Source: Pseudopedobacter sp038237895
Lineage (GTDB): Bacteria; Bacteroidota; Bacteroidia; Sphingobacteriales; Sphingobacteriaceae
Length of the DNA stretch: 20,481 nt
Direction: 5' to 3'
Assembly: GCA_038237895.1 (NCBI GenBank)
Contig: JBBRYE010000059.1
Location: 1-20,481, forward strand
The notes under the pieces: generated by a model
Told to the model about the DNA's origin: nothing
The model's input: only the letters and a program-made list of their open reading frames with translations
The model's database searches: none
Shown here: positions 13,757 to 20,481 of the stretch, piece after piece
How positions within the stretch are numbered: position 1 is the first letter of the stretch
How the letters are laid out: each line of letters begins with the position of its first letter
Program-made: the position numbers and the translations under genes

Positions 13757-14770
13757 ATGAAAATAGGAATTAATGGTTTTGGCAGGATTGGACGGACTTT
13801 GTTAAGGGTTTTAACACAAAGAAATTCTGATAAATTTGAGTTAGTTGCAATTAATGATTTAACAGATACTGCTACACTTGCCCATTTATTAAAATATGAT
13901 TCTGTTCACGGAAATTTTAAAGGAGAAATTAATTTTGATGAAACCCATCTGATTATTAATGGAAAAAAAATCAAGGTTTCTGCAGAAAAAAATCCGGCAG
14001 ATATTCCTTGGAAAAACTTACAAGTTGATTTAGTTATAGAAGCAACAGGTAAGTTTTTAACTACGCAACTTGCTCAAAAACATATAGAAGCAGGAGCGAA
14101 TAAAGTTTTATTATCTGCTCCATCTCTTGATAAGGATATACCTACGATAGTTTTAGGAGTAAATGATGATATGATTAATTGGGAAAACCCAATTTTATCT
14201 AATGCTTCTTGTACTACCAACAATGTAGCAGCAATGGTGAAAATATTAGACGAAAATTGGAAAATTAAGGAAGGTTATATTACTACAGTTCATTCTATGA
14301 CGGGTGACCAAAATTTACACGACGCACCACATAGAGATTTGCGTCGGGCTAGAGCTGCCTCTGCTTCCATAATTCCAACATCAACAGGAGCTGCAAAAGC
14401 AATTACCAGTATTTTCCCACATTTAGAAGGTCATTTAGGTGGGGCCGGAATTCGAGTGCCCGTTTTAAATGGATCTTTAACAGATTTTACTTGTGTTTTG
14501 AAAAAGCAAACAACAGTAGAAGAAATAAATAAAGCTTTTAAGGCTGCCGCCGAAGGAGAACTGAAAAATATTTTAGAGTATACAGAAGATCCAATTGTTT
14601 CTGTAGATATAATTGATAATCCGCATTCTTGTGTTTTTGATGCACAACTAACTTCTATAGTTGGTGGATTAGTAAAAGTTGTAGGTTGGTATGATAACGA
14701 ATTTGGATACGCTAATCGTTTAGCAGATTTAATAGAAAAACTAGCTTTTGATTTTAAACAGCATGATTAA
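13757..14770 (+). CDS. gap: Type I glyceraldehyde-3-phosphate dehydrogenase
   Basis: A 337-aa GAPDH, which oxidises glyceraldehyde 3-phosphate to 1,3-bisphosphoglycerate using NAD and phosphate. The N-terminal NAD fold starts INGFGRIGR (4-12); D34 in AINDLTD, where NADP forms usually differ, suggests NAD use. The catalytic cysteine is C152 in SNASCTTN and its partner histidine is H179 in TTVHSMTGDQ. Further signatures are RRARAASASIIPTSTGAAKA and WYDNEFGYANR. Length is normal. HSMTGDQ instead of the common HSYTNDQ marks a divergent paralogue rather than a standard gapA, so a glycolytic gapA elsewhere in the genome is likely. The GNAT gene starts inside its last codons. Confidence 0.96.
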   Translation: MKIGINGFGRIGRTLLRVLTQRNSDKFELVAINDLTDTATLAHLLKYDSVHGNFKGEINFDETHLIINGKKIKVSAEKNPADIPWKNLQVDLVIEATGKFLTTQLAQKHIEAGANKVLLSAPSLDKDIPTIVLGVNDDMINWENPILSNASCTTNNVAAMVKILDENWKIKEGYITTVHSMTGDQNLHDAPHRDLRRARAASASIIPTSTGAAKAITSIFPHLEGHLGGAGIRVPVLNGSLTDFTCVLKKQTTVEEINKAFKAAAEGELKNILEYTEDPIVSVDIIDNPHSCVFDAQLTSIVGGLVKVVGWYDNEFGYANRLADLIEKLAFDFKQHD

Positions 14771-15197
14771 ATTTATTACTAAAGAACAGGTTTTACACTT
14801 GCGTAATGAAATTTTGCGAGCGGGAAAGTTGAAGCCAGAAGATTGTGTTTTCTTAAATGATGACGCTGAAACCAGCTTTCATTTAGGATATTTTGAAGGC
14901 GATGAATTGGTTTGTGTGGCGTCTTTTCATAAACAACTTTATGACAAATTTGAAGGAGAAGCTTATCAATTACGAGGAATGGCAACGGCAGCTAGTTTTC
15001 AAAGTAAAGGAATAGGAAACAAATTAGTAAACTTTGCGATTGTCTATTTACGAGGCAAAAAAATCAATTATTTGTGGTGTAATGCAAGGGAAAAAGCTTT
15101 CAGATTTTATCAAAGTTTAGGCTTTGAGTTAGTTAGCGATTTTTTTGATATTCCAGGAATTGGGAAACATAAGGTAATGTATTTGAAGATATTTTAA
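14763..15197 (+). CDS. GNAT family N-acetyltransferase
   Basis: A ~144-aa acetyltransferase of the GNAT fold, which moves an acetyl group from acetyl-CoA to an amine. The acetyl-CoA loop is seen as YQLRGMATAASFQSKGIGNKLVNFAI, with Q/R-x-x-G-x-G represented by QSKGIG, and the C-terminal segment has the usual NAREKAFRFYQSLGFE. The substrate is not predictable. I chose the ATG at 14763, which overlaps the gap stop by eight bases; an earlier start would extend further into gap. Overlap implies coupled expression with gap, but no metabolic link is obvious. Confidence 0.88.
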   Translation: MIKFITKEQVLHLRNEILRAGKLKPEDCVFLNDDAETSFHLGYFEGDELVCVASFHKQLYDKFEGEAYQLRGMATAASFQSKGIGNKLVNFAIVYLRGKKINYLWCNAREKAFRFYQSLGFELVSDFFDIPGIGKHKVMYLKIF

Positions 15198-15251
15198 AAT
15201 TAGGGACAAGAGTGTTTCGTGAAGACACGAACCACGGTCATGAAGTTAACC

Positions 15252-15284
15252 AGACTTACGAAATTTTTAAAACTTCGTAAGTCT
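15252..15284. repeat. Perfect inverted repeat after the GNAT gene
   Basis: Arms AGACTTACGAA (15252-15262) and TTCGTAAGTCT (15274-15284) with an 11-base AT-rich loop. It could act as a terminator hairpin, but no T run follows; I recall similar hairpins between Bacteroidota genes. Confidence 0.75.
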
Positions 15285-15299
15285 AAATTTACAAATTCA

Positions 15300-15390
15300 G
15301 TCATATTGAATGAAGTGAAACATCCCACAAATAGGTTTTCAATAAGAATGGCAATCTTTTTAATGAGATGTCTCCTATCGTCGACATGAC
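15300..15390. repeat. MITE-like dispersed repeat with imperfect terminal inverted repeats
   Basis: The left end GTCATATTGAATGAAGTGAA and right end (reverse complement) GTCATGTCGACGATAGGAGA form ~25-base imperfect inverted repeats of a 91-bp element with no coding capacity. The left end has the same pattern as 7457-7480, so at least three related ends occur in the window. I recall relatives of this motif as common between Bacteroidota genes. Confidence 0.6.
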
Positions 15391-15420
15391 TAAAAAATTT
15401 ACACCAACACCTAAATAATC

Positions 15421-15807
15421 TTACTTATAAGGATAATAAATAAAATTTGCGCCTTCTGGCACTATCGCAAAAACGCACATAAAATCGTCGGCAGGTTTAA
15501 AGCTTTGGATAAACATTTCTTTTTTGCTGTGTTGGATGATGCTTTTTTCTACAAATTCTTCTAATGTAGAAGCTTGGATGCTCCAATTGGTGCCCAGTTC
15601 TTTACTATCTAAAATCATTTCTCCAAGTGCAACTTCGTGTTGGTGCGCCACAAAAATTGGATAGGCAGAAAGACCTTCTACCATAATCTCTATTGCAACT
15701 TCACGCAAAGTATCTTTATAAAATTCTAAGTCTTTTTTTAAACTAATCAGCGGACTTTCTTTGGGTGCTTCACCTTCGTTTTGTCCTAATAATTCTTCGG
15801 GATTCAT
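15421..15807 (-). CDS. Conserved hypothetical protein downstream of rlmD
   Basis: A 128-aa soluble protein I cannot place in a named family. The N-terminal ~20 residues are polar and probably disordered. The rest alternates helix and strand (FYKDTLREVAIEIMVEGLSAYPIFVAHQ, LGEMILDSKELGTNWSIQASTLEEF, MCVFAIVPEGANFIYYPY). Its ATG overlaps the rlmD stop as ATGA, so it is the second gene of that operon and translationally coupled to it. This tight link suggests a long-standing pairing, but no function is shown. Confidence 0.75.
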   Translation of the reverse strand: MNPEELLGQNEGEAPKESPLISLKKDLEFYKDTLREVAIEIMVEGLSAYPIFVAHQHEVALGEMILDSKELGTNWSIQASTLEEFVEKSIIQHSKKEMFIQSFKPADDFMCVFAIVPEGANFIYYPYK

Positions 15808-17225
15808 TTTCTAAGCTTTAAAAGTACTACGTTTTCTACATGTTGTGTATGCGGAAACATATCGACAGGTTTTATGCGCACTAAGTCATATTTTTCTTTT
15901 AATCGTATTAAATCACGGGCTTGGGTGGCGGCGTTACAGCTAACATAAACAATCTTTTCTGCTTCTAATTCCATCAAGCGTTCTACCACATCGGGGTGCA
16001 TCCCAGCTCTTGGCGGGTCGGTAATTACCACATCTGGTTTGCCATTTTGGTTGATGAAATCGTTGTTCAAAATGTCTTTCATATCGCCGGCGTAAAAAAC
16101 TGTATTATTTATTCCGTTGATCTGCGAATTGATTTTTGCATCTTCAATCGCATCCGGAACGTATTCTACACCAACTACTTTTCTGGCTTCTTTCGCTACA
16201 AAATTTGCAATGGTTCCGGTTCCTGTATATAAATCGTAAACTAATTCGTTACCTTTTAAATCCGCAAAATCACGGGTAATTTTATACAATTCGTACGCTT
16301 GTAATGAGTTAGTTTGGTAAAAAGACTTTGGCCCGATGCGGAATTTTGAACCTTCCATTTCTTCGTAAATAAATTCACGGCCGCTGTAAAGCAATACTTC
16401 TTGGTCAAAGAAAGTATCATTCTTTTTTTGATTAATAATATAAAGTAAAGAGGTAATCTGAGGGAAGGTATTTTTCACAAATTCCATCATTAAATCTACC
16501 TGTCCTTCTTCAGGATAAGCAAAAATAACGATAACCATTAATTCGCCGGTAGAAGAGGTGCGAATTACGAGATTTCTTAAAGCACCTTCATGGGCTCTTA
16601 AATCGTAAAATGAAATATCATTTTCTTTGGCAAAAGCCGAGATTTTATTTCTTAAATCGTTAGAAGGATCTGCTTGTAAATAGCAATGGTTAATCTCTAA
16701 AATTTTATCAAAACGGAGCGGAACATGAAAACCTAAAGCATTCATTTCCTTTTCATCACTAATTTCTCCGTCTAAGTCAGTTAACCAGCGCTTATTAGAA
16801 AAAGTATATTCTAATTTATTACGGTAATATTTGTCTTGGGCAGAAGGTAAAATCTCTTCGGCATGATTGGTTTCTAAACCTGCTAATCGCTGTAAAGCAT
16901 CTAAAACCGATTTTTGTTTATATTTTAACTGAGCTGAATAATTCATGTGTTGCCATTTGCATCCACCACAAACTCCAAAATGCTCACAAAAAGCGTCAAC
17001 TCTATCAGGAGACGGAGTAATTAATTGAGCAATTTTGGCTTGTGCAAAACTCTTTTTCTTTTTATAAACTACAGCGTCTACAACATCGCCAGGAATGGCT
17101 TTTTCTATAAATACAACTAAATCATCGGCCCTTGCAACGCCTTTTCCTTCTTCTGCTATGTCAAATACGCTTAACGATGATAAAATTTTTTGCTCTCTCA
17201 AAACTAGATTTTTATTGAGTGGCAA
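15804..17225 (-). CDS. rlmD: 23S rRNA (uracil-5-)-methyltransferase, RlmD/RumA type
   Basis: A 473-aa SAM-dependent m5U methyltransferase. The N-terminal TRAM-like RNA-binding domain (about 15-70: DIAEEGKGVARADDLVVFIEKAIPGDVV) is followed by the cysteines expected for an iron-sulfur cluster: C80, C86, C89 and C181. The SAM fold is at VYDLYTGTGTIANFVAKEA, then ITDPPRAGMHPDV. The catalytic nucleophile is C430 in VSCNAATQARD, and HVENVVLL near the end holds the base glutamate. By homology it methylates U1939 of 23S rRNA, though RlmD, RlmC and RlmCD types cannot be fully separated by eye. It shares an ATGA overlap with the following hypothetical gene. Confidence 0.93.
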   Translation of the reverse strand: MPLNKNLVLREQKILSSLSVFDIAEEGKGVARADDLVVFIEKAIPGDVVDAVVYKKKKSFAQAKIAQLITPSPDRVDAFCEHFGVCGGCKWQHMNYSAQLKYKQKSVLDALQRLAGLETNHAEEILPSAQDKYYRNKLEYTFSNKRWLTDLDGEISDEKEMNALGFHVPLRFDKILEINHCYLQADPSNDLRNKISAFAKENDISFYDLRAHEGALRNLVIRTSSTGELMVIVIFAYPEEGQVDLMMEFVKNTFPQITSLLYIINQKKNDTFFDQEVLLYSGREFIYEEMEGSKFRIGPKSFYQTNSLQAYELYKITRDFADLKGNELVYDLYTGTGTIANFVAKEARKVVGVEYVPDAIEDAKINSQINGINNTVFYAGDMKDILNNDFINQNGKPDVVITDPPRAGMHPDVVERLMELEAEKIVYVSCNAATQARDLIRLKEKYDLVRIKPVDMFPHTQHVENVVLLKLRK

Positions 17226-17391
17226 ATTTAGTAAAAAGGATTTAAGGTTTTGGGTGAGGAAAGTTTTAAGTTGTAGGTAATAGGTATTAAGTTTTAAATA
17301 AAAAGCTTAGAAACCCTGCAGTTTAATTAAGGCATAACTCTTTATCCTATCTTATTTTAAGAAAGTTATAATAAAATTTATTGATGATTTT

Positions 17392-17496
17392 TTAAATGAA
17401 AAAACTGAGTATAAATCCCCAAAATCCTTGTGGTTTTTCAAATAAATCAAATTGCTCATCAATCAATAAAGAGAAATCTTGTAGTTCTTTTCTCAT
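17392..17496 (-). CDS. Candidate 34-aa small peptide, function unknown
   Basis: An ATG-to-TAA frame of 34 codons on the minus strand. The peptide has a charged, amphipathic first half (MRKELQDFSLLIDEQFDLF) and a hydrophobic aromatic end (GFWGFILSFFI), suggesting membrane or protein contact. The palindrome at 17530-17555 lies 34 bases before its start. It is too short to judge coding potential, and an overlapping plus-strand frame competes for the same DNA. I do not recognise the peptide. Confidence 0.3.
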   Translation of the reverse strand: MRKELQDFSLLIDEQFDLFEKPQGFWGFILSFFI

Positions 17497-17529
17497 GATA
17501 TATATGTTTTGGTTAAAAATAAGCATTTT

Positions 17530-17555
17530 TTATACCAAAAACCAATTTGGTATAA
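17530..17555. promoter_or_regulatory. Perfect 10-bp inverted repeat, possible operator
   Basis: TTATACCAAA (17530-17539) and TTTGGTATAA (17546-17555) around a six-base spacer. A symmetric site of this size fits a dimeric repressor. It lies between the small minus-strand ORF and miaE, so it could control either. No T run follows, which argues against a terminator. Confidence 0.5.
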
Positions 17556-17636
17556 TGATTTATTTATTTTGAGAAATTATGGGTTTATTATTACAATCTG
17601 ATATTAAGCTTAAATATATTTAAAACTTATATTTAT

Positions 17637-17644
17637 TAATTTTG
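17637..17644 (+). promoter_or_regulatory. Putative -7 box for miaE
   Basis: TAATTTTG fits TAnnTTTG and ends four bases before the miaE ATG, which would give a leaderless or nearly leaderless mRNA. No -33 TTTG is present at the normal distance. Confidence 0.35.
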
Positions 17645-17648
17645 CAGC

Positions 17649-18257
17649 ATGAGTGAGAAAACCATGTTTAAGCTGCAATTACCTACCGACCCTACTTGGG
17701 TAAAAAATGTAGTGGAAAGTAATATCGAAGAAATTTTGACTGATCATGCTTACTGCGAACAAAAAGCGGCAACAAATGCGATTACCTTAATTATTCAAAA
17801 TCCTAATATTTCTGAGTTAGTGCAAGAAATGGCAGAACTAGCAAAAGAAGAAATGGATCATTTTAAACGTGTACATGATTTAATTTTAAAGCGTGGTTTT
17901 ACCTTAGGTTTAGAGCGTAAGGATAACTATGTGAACGAATTGATTAAGTTTTTAAAACGAGGTGGGGGTGAAGCAAAAAGAACTGAAAGTATGGTAGATA
18001 GGTTACTTTTAGCAGCCATGATTGAAGCCAGAAGTTGTGAACGGTTTAAAGTGCTTTCAGAATATGTAGAAGATAAAGAACTTTCAGAATTTTATCACGA
18101 ATTAATGATTTCTGAAGCCACGCATTACACTATGTTTATTGGTTTGGCTCGTAAATACGGAGTGGGAATAGATGTAGAAAAACGTTGGCAAGAATGGTTA
18201 AGTTATGAAGGAACTGTTATTAAAAGCTACGGAAAAGCGGAAACTATACATGGATAA
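17649..18257 (+). CDS. miaE: tRNA 2-methylthio-N6-isopentenyladenosine-37 hydroxylase
   Basis: A 202-aa MiaE, a non-haem diiron monooxygenase that hydroxylates the isopentenyl group of ms2i6A at position 37 of tRNAs reading U-starting codons, using oxygen. It is a ferritin-like four-helix bundle. The probable iron ligands are E37 (YCEQKAAT), E68 and H71 (EEMDH), E127 (IEARSCER), and E156 and H159 (SEATHY). Length fits the family. Activity requires MiaA and MiaB products made elsewhere. Its last bases overlap the start of the DUF5808-like gene by eight, so the two are coupled. Confidence 0.93.
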   Translation: MSEKTMFKLQLPTDPTWVKNVVESNIEEILTDHAYCEQKAATNAITLIIQNPNISELVQEMAELAKEEMDHFKRVHDLILKRGFTLGLERKDNYVNELIKFLKRGGGEAKRTESMVDRLLLAAMIEARSCERFKVLSEYVEDKELSEFYHELMISEATHYTMFIGLARKYGVGIDVEKRWQEWLSYEGTVIKSYGKAETIHG

Positions 18258-18447
18258 TCTTTCTAATAAAGAGTCACCGAAACATAAAAGCGGCTTTTTT
18301 TATTTTAATGCCGAGGATGAAAATTTAATAGTGATTAAACCAAACACTAAATTTGGTTATACCTTAAATTTTGCAAAACCTTTAGCTTATATTTTTTTAT
18401 TGATTTTATTGTTAGTTTTAATATTGATAACCAGATTGTTTGCCTAA
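18250..18447 (+). CDS. DUF5808-like small membrane protein
   Basis: A 65-aa protein with a DUF5808-like N-terminal segment, FYFNAEDENLIVIKPNTKFGYTLNFAKP (about 17-44), then one hydrophobic helix (about 45-62). In that family an aspartate-rich 'YNPDD' stretch and 'GWTLNF' precede membrane segments. No function is known. The ATG at 18250 overlaps the miaE stop region (8 bp), and the longer upstream frame would lie within miaE. A role with MiaE is suggested only by gene order. Confidence 0.7.
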   Translation: MDNLSNKESPKHKSGFFYFNAEDENLIVIKPNTKFGYTLNFAKPLAYIFLLILLLVLILITRLFA

Positions 18448-18498
18448 AATTTTAATTGCGATTAATAATTTAATATTGCAATTTTTGTATAAACCTAA

Positions 18499-19623
18499 AT
18501 GAAAATAAACTATACGGCAAACGCTAGGAAATACGCTTTTCAATATCCATTGATTAGTGCGGTACTATTCCAAACTATTTTCTGGATCAATTCTTTTTTG
18601 TTTCTTAGTCTAATTCTTCATTATGCTGCAAATGGTTTTGGCAAAATCTATCATGTTAATATTCCAAGTTCTATAAAACCTATCATCATTATTTCTTTTG
18701 CAATGGGTCTGCTTTATGGCATATCCTTAGGCTTGTTAGACTTTTATTTTTATCGAAAATGGTTTAAAGGGAAATCTACAGGATTATTAATTTTAGTAAA
18801 AAGTATCTTCTATTTTTTGATGATGATATTGATGTTCTTTTTTGTTAAAGAAATAATTTGGGAGCGGTTTTTATATCCACTTTACTTTACTGGCACTAAA
18901 TTTAATTTGCCAGAACAAGCTTGGGGAGATTATTTTAAACTGACAATGATTTATGTTTTCTTTATGAGCATTATTATTAGTTTTTTAATACAAGTAAATA
19001 CAAAATTTGGTCCTGGCGTTTTAATTCCTCTTTTAATGGGCAGATATGCCAATCCAAAAGAAGAAGAAAGAATTTTTATTTTTCTTGATTTAAAATCATC
19101 TACAACGCATGCAGAAAAACTGGGACACGTAAAATACAGTAAATTGATAAGGGATTGCTTCTTGCACATCAACTATATTTCCGTCAAATACGGAGCAGAG
19201 ATTTATCAATACGTGGGCGATGAAGTGGTTTTAAGTTGGCCAACAAATCATTTAAAAAACCCCATAATTGCTATAGATTTTTACTTTGCCTGCTACAATT
19301 ATTTTATCGAAAAAAAACCAAAATATTTAAAAAAACATGGAGTATTGCCTCAGTTTAAGGCCGGGATGCATATTGGTACAATTACAGCAGTAGAAGTTGG
19401 TGATGTTAAACGTGAAATAGCTTTCCATGGGGACACGCTTAACGTAACTGCTAGAATTCAGGCAAAATGTAACGAATTAGATGCCGATTTAATTATCTCT
19501 GAAGATTTTAAAAGTATTTTAGAAAACACTAACACCTACGAGTTTATATCCCAAGGGTTAGTTCCTTTAAAAGGTAGAAAGCAGGAAGTTAGCATTTATA
19601 AAGTATTACAAGAGATTTCATAA
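18499..19623 (+). CDS. Membrane-bound class III adenylate/guanylate cyclase
   Basis: A 374-aa protein with four N-terminal membrane helices (about 19-41, 61-83, 94-117, 146-166) and a cytoplasmic class III cyclase domain (about 190-360). Metal-binding aspartates are D197 in IFLDLKSST and D241 in YVGDEVVLSW. The base-recognising pair appears to be K287 (FKAGMHIG) and D312 (HGDTLN), the combination expected for ATP. Transition-state residues are N315 and R319 in NVTAR. All key residues are present, so it should make cAMP. No Crp-like or effector gene is close. The membrane part has no obvious sensor domain, so its signal is unknown. Confidence 0.92.
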   Translation: MKINYTANARKYAFQYPLISAVLFQTIFWINSFLFLSLILHYAANGFGKIYHVNIPSSIKPIIIISFAMGLLYGISLGLLDFYFYRKWFKGKSTGLLILVKSIFYFLMMILMFFFVKEIIWERFLYPLYFTGTKFNLPEQAWGDYFKLTMIYVFFMSIIISFLIQVNTKFGPGVLIPLLMGRYANPKEEERIFIFLDLKSSTTHAEKLGHVKYSKLIRDCFLHINYISVKYGAEIYQYVGDEVVLSWPTNHLKNPIIAIDFYFACYNYFIEKKPKYLKKHGVLPQFKAGMHIGTITAVEVGDVKREIAFHGDTLNVTARIQAKCNELDADLIISEDFKSILENTNTYEFISQGLVPLKGRKQEVSIYKVLQEIS

Positions 19624-19660
19624 AAACAACTTCCTTAAATAAGAAAATCATTATTAATGT

Positions 19661-20431
19661 TTATTGCTCTTCGTAATGATAAGTTAAACCACCATCAATA
19701 AAATAAGTGCTTCCTGTTATATAACTTGCATCATCACTTGCCAAAAAAGCCACTAAACCTGCAACTTCATCAGTAGTACCCATTCTTTTCATCGGTATGT
19801 TTTCTAATAAACCTTTCATCTTATCTTTATCAGCCATCATTTTTTGATTAATAGGCGTAGCAATAGCTCCGGGAGCAACATTATTAATTCTGATATTTAA
19901 CGGAGCTAATTCTGTCGCTAAATTTCTCATTAACATTTTTAAAGCGCCCTTACTTGCACAATAAGCAGAAAAATGAGGGAAAATAATTTCTTCATGTACT
20001 GAACTCATATTGATAATAATGCCGGGTTTTTTTTCCTTTTGGCAATGTTTAACAAAAGTTTGTGTCCCAAAAAATACACCTTTTAAATTAGTATGCATCA
20101 CCAAATCATAATCCTCTTCTGTAACATCCCAAAAATCTGCACTTCTTTCTACACCGGCATTATTTACTAAAATATCCAACCCCCCAAAAGCATCAATTGC
20201 CTGTTGTAAAATATCCAAAGAATCCATCCCTTTACTCACATCGCCTTTTATAAATTTTACCTTATTACCGTGGGCTTCAATTTTTTTAATAAGTTGCTTC
20301 TCATCATCCTCAAAATGCCTCCCATTTAAAATAATATTTGCACCTTCTTTCGCAAATCGCTCTGCACAAGCTTGCCCAATACCAGAGGTGCTGCCAGTAA
20401 TTAGTATATTTTTATTCTTAAACCTTTCCAT
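19661..20431 (-). CDS. SDR family oxidoreductase, glucose 1-dehydrogenase-like
   Basis: A 256-aa classical short-chain dehydrogenase. The coenzyme motif TGSTSGIG is at 12-19, NNAG at 90-93, structural N115, catalytic S143/S144, and Y157-x3-K161 (YCASK). MSSVHE before the active-site tyrosine and the ending GSTYFIDGGLTYHYEEQ resemble glucose 1-dehydrogenases, whose product is glucono-lactone. SDR substrates are hard to predict by eye, so the sugar assignment is tentative. R38 after the second strand (NGRH) is compatible with NADP use. It converges on the cyclase gene with a 37-bp gap, and ~50 bp remain upstream to the window edge. Confidence 0.88.
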   Translation of the reverse strand: MERFKNKNILITGSTSGIGQACAERFAKEGANIILNGRHFEDDEKQLIKKIEAHGNKVKFIKGDVSKGMDSLDILQQAIDAFGGLDILVNNAGVERSADFWDVTEEDYDLVMHTNLKGVFFGTQTFVKHCQKEKKPGIIINMSSVHEEIIFPHFSAYCASKGALKMLMRNLATELAPLNIRINNVAPGAIATPINQKMMADKDKMKGLLENIPMKRMGTTDEVAGLVAFLASDDASYITGSTYFIDGGLTYHYEEQ

Positions 20432-20481
20432 TCTTTTTTAAGATTGACTTAGCAATAACATTACCAAATGGGAATTTGTAA

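Larger units (their letters stand above)
17226..17648. other. 423-bp spacer between rlmD and miaE
   Basis: Divergent spacer with three items of note: a degenerate AGTTTTAAGT/TAGGTATTAAG stretch near 17266-17303, overlapping tiny ORFs on both strands (17392-17496 minus; one of about 59 codons from 17396 plus), and the palindrome at 17530-17555. No RNA gene or terminator is recognised. A promoter for rlmD was not found. Confidence 0.5.

Noticed and set aside
15252..15284. Firm terminator call for the GNAT gene hairpin
   Set aside because: The inverted repeat is perfect but has no T run after it, so it is listed as a repeat only.
18205..18249. Upstream start for the DUF5808-like gene
   Set aside because: It would overlap miaE by ~50 bp with residues unrelated to the family.

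Overview
The window is about 20.5 kb of AT-rich chromosomal DNA. It most likely comes from a Bacteroidota bacterium of the Pedobacter/Sphingobacteriaceae type. The reasons are Bacteroidota-style promoters (TAnnTTTG, sometimes with an upstream TTTG), start codons without clear Shine-Dalgarno sequences, Bacteroidota-flavoured protein families (START-like, short-lid adenylate kinase, Obg without a C-terminal extension, MiaE, DUF5808-like), and several intergenic repeat families that I associate from memory with this phylum. The species assignment is inference.

Region 1 (1-2295, minus) is an envelope operon: a START-like protein, an LptF/LptG-type lipopolysaccharide export permease, and a GT2 glycosyltransferase cut by the window edge that overlaps the permease stop by 8 bp. 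Region 2 (2375-3026) is the most unusual part. One promoter is followed by two ~100-bp tandem tRNA-Met-like units, each with its anticodon arm interrupted by a perfect 16-bp palindrome. An intact tRNA-Met with a terminator comes next. A small GIY-YIG nuclease gene follows, bounded by an exact 26-bp duplication of that terminator, with a fourth decayed tRNA/palindrome copy at its 3' end. Region 3 (3078-6185, plus) holds an orphan LacI-family regulator, tRNA-Arg(ACG), adenylate kinase and the ribosome-assembly GTPase Obg.

Region 4 (6182-9756, minus) reads surE, a small membrane protein, a DUF1016/YhcG-type nuclease, then lpxB. The nuclease gene carries two copies of a 27-bp perfect palindrome read in frame as KVSPLATLL. 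It is separated from lpxB by stacked dispersed repeats, so it looks like accessory cargo inside a housekeeping lipid A neighbourhood. Region 5 (9788-15197) has a CLC-family chloride protein with channel-like residues, a LysE-type exporter, a DUF2157-like membrane protein (minus), a type I GAPDH and a GNAT acetyltransferase that overlaps it.

Region 6 (15421-17225, minus) has the 23S rRNA m5U methyltransferase RlmD overlapping a conserved hypothetical gene by ATGA. Region 7 (17226-20431) starts with a 423-bp spacer holding a 10-bp-arm palindrome and candidate tiny ORFs. The tRNA hydroxylase miaE, a DUF5808-like mini membrane protein, a membrane-bound class III adenylate cyclase and an SDR oxidoreductase (minus) follow.

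Most of the window is housekeeping (envelope lipids, tRNA and rRNA modification, nucleotide metabolism). The accessory signal lies in the palindromes and dispersed repeats. They occur next to or inside genes for two nuclease families, GIY-YIG and DUF1016, and next to a tRNA.
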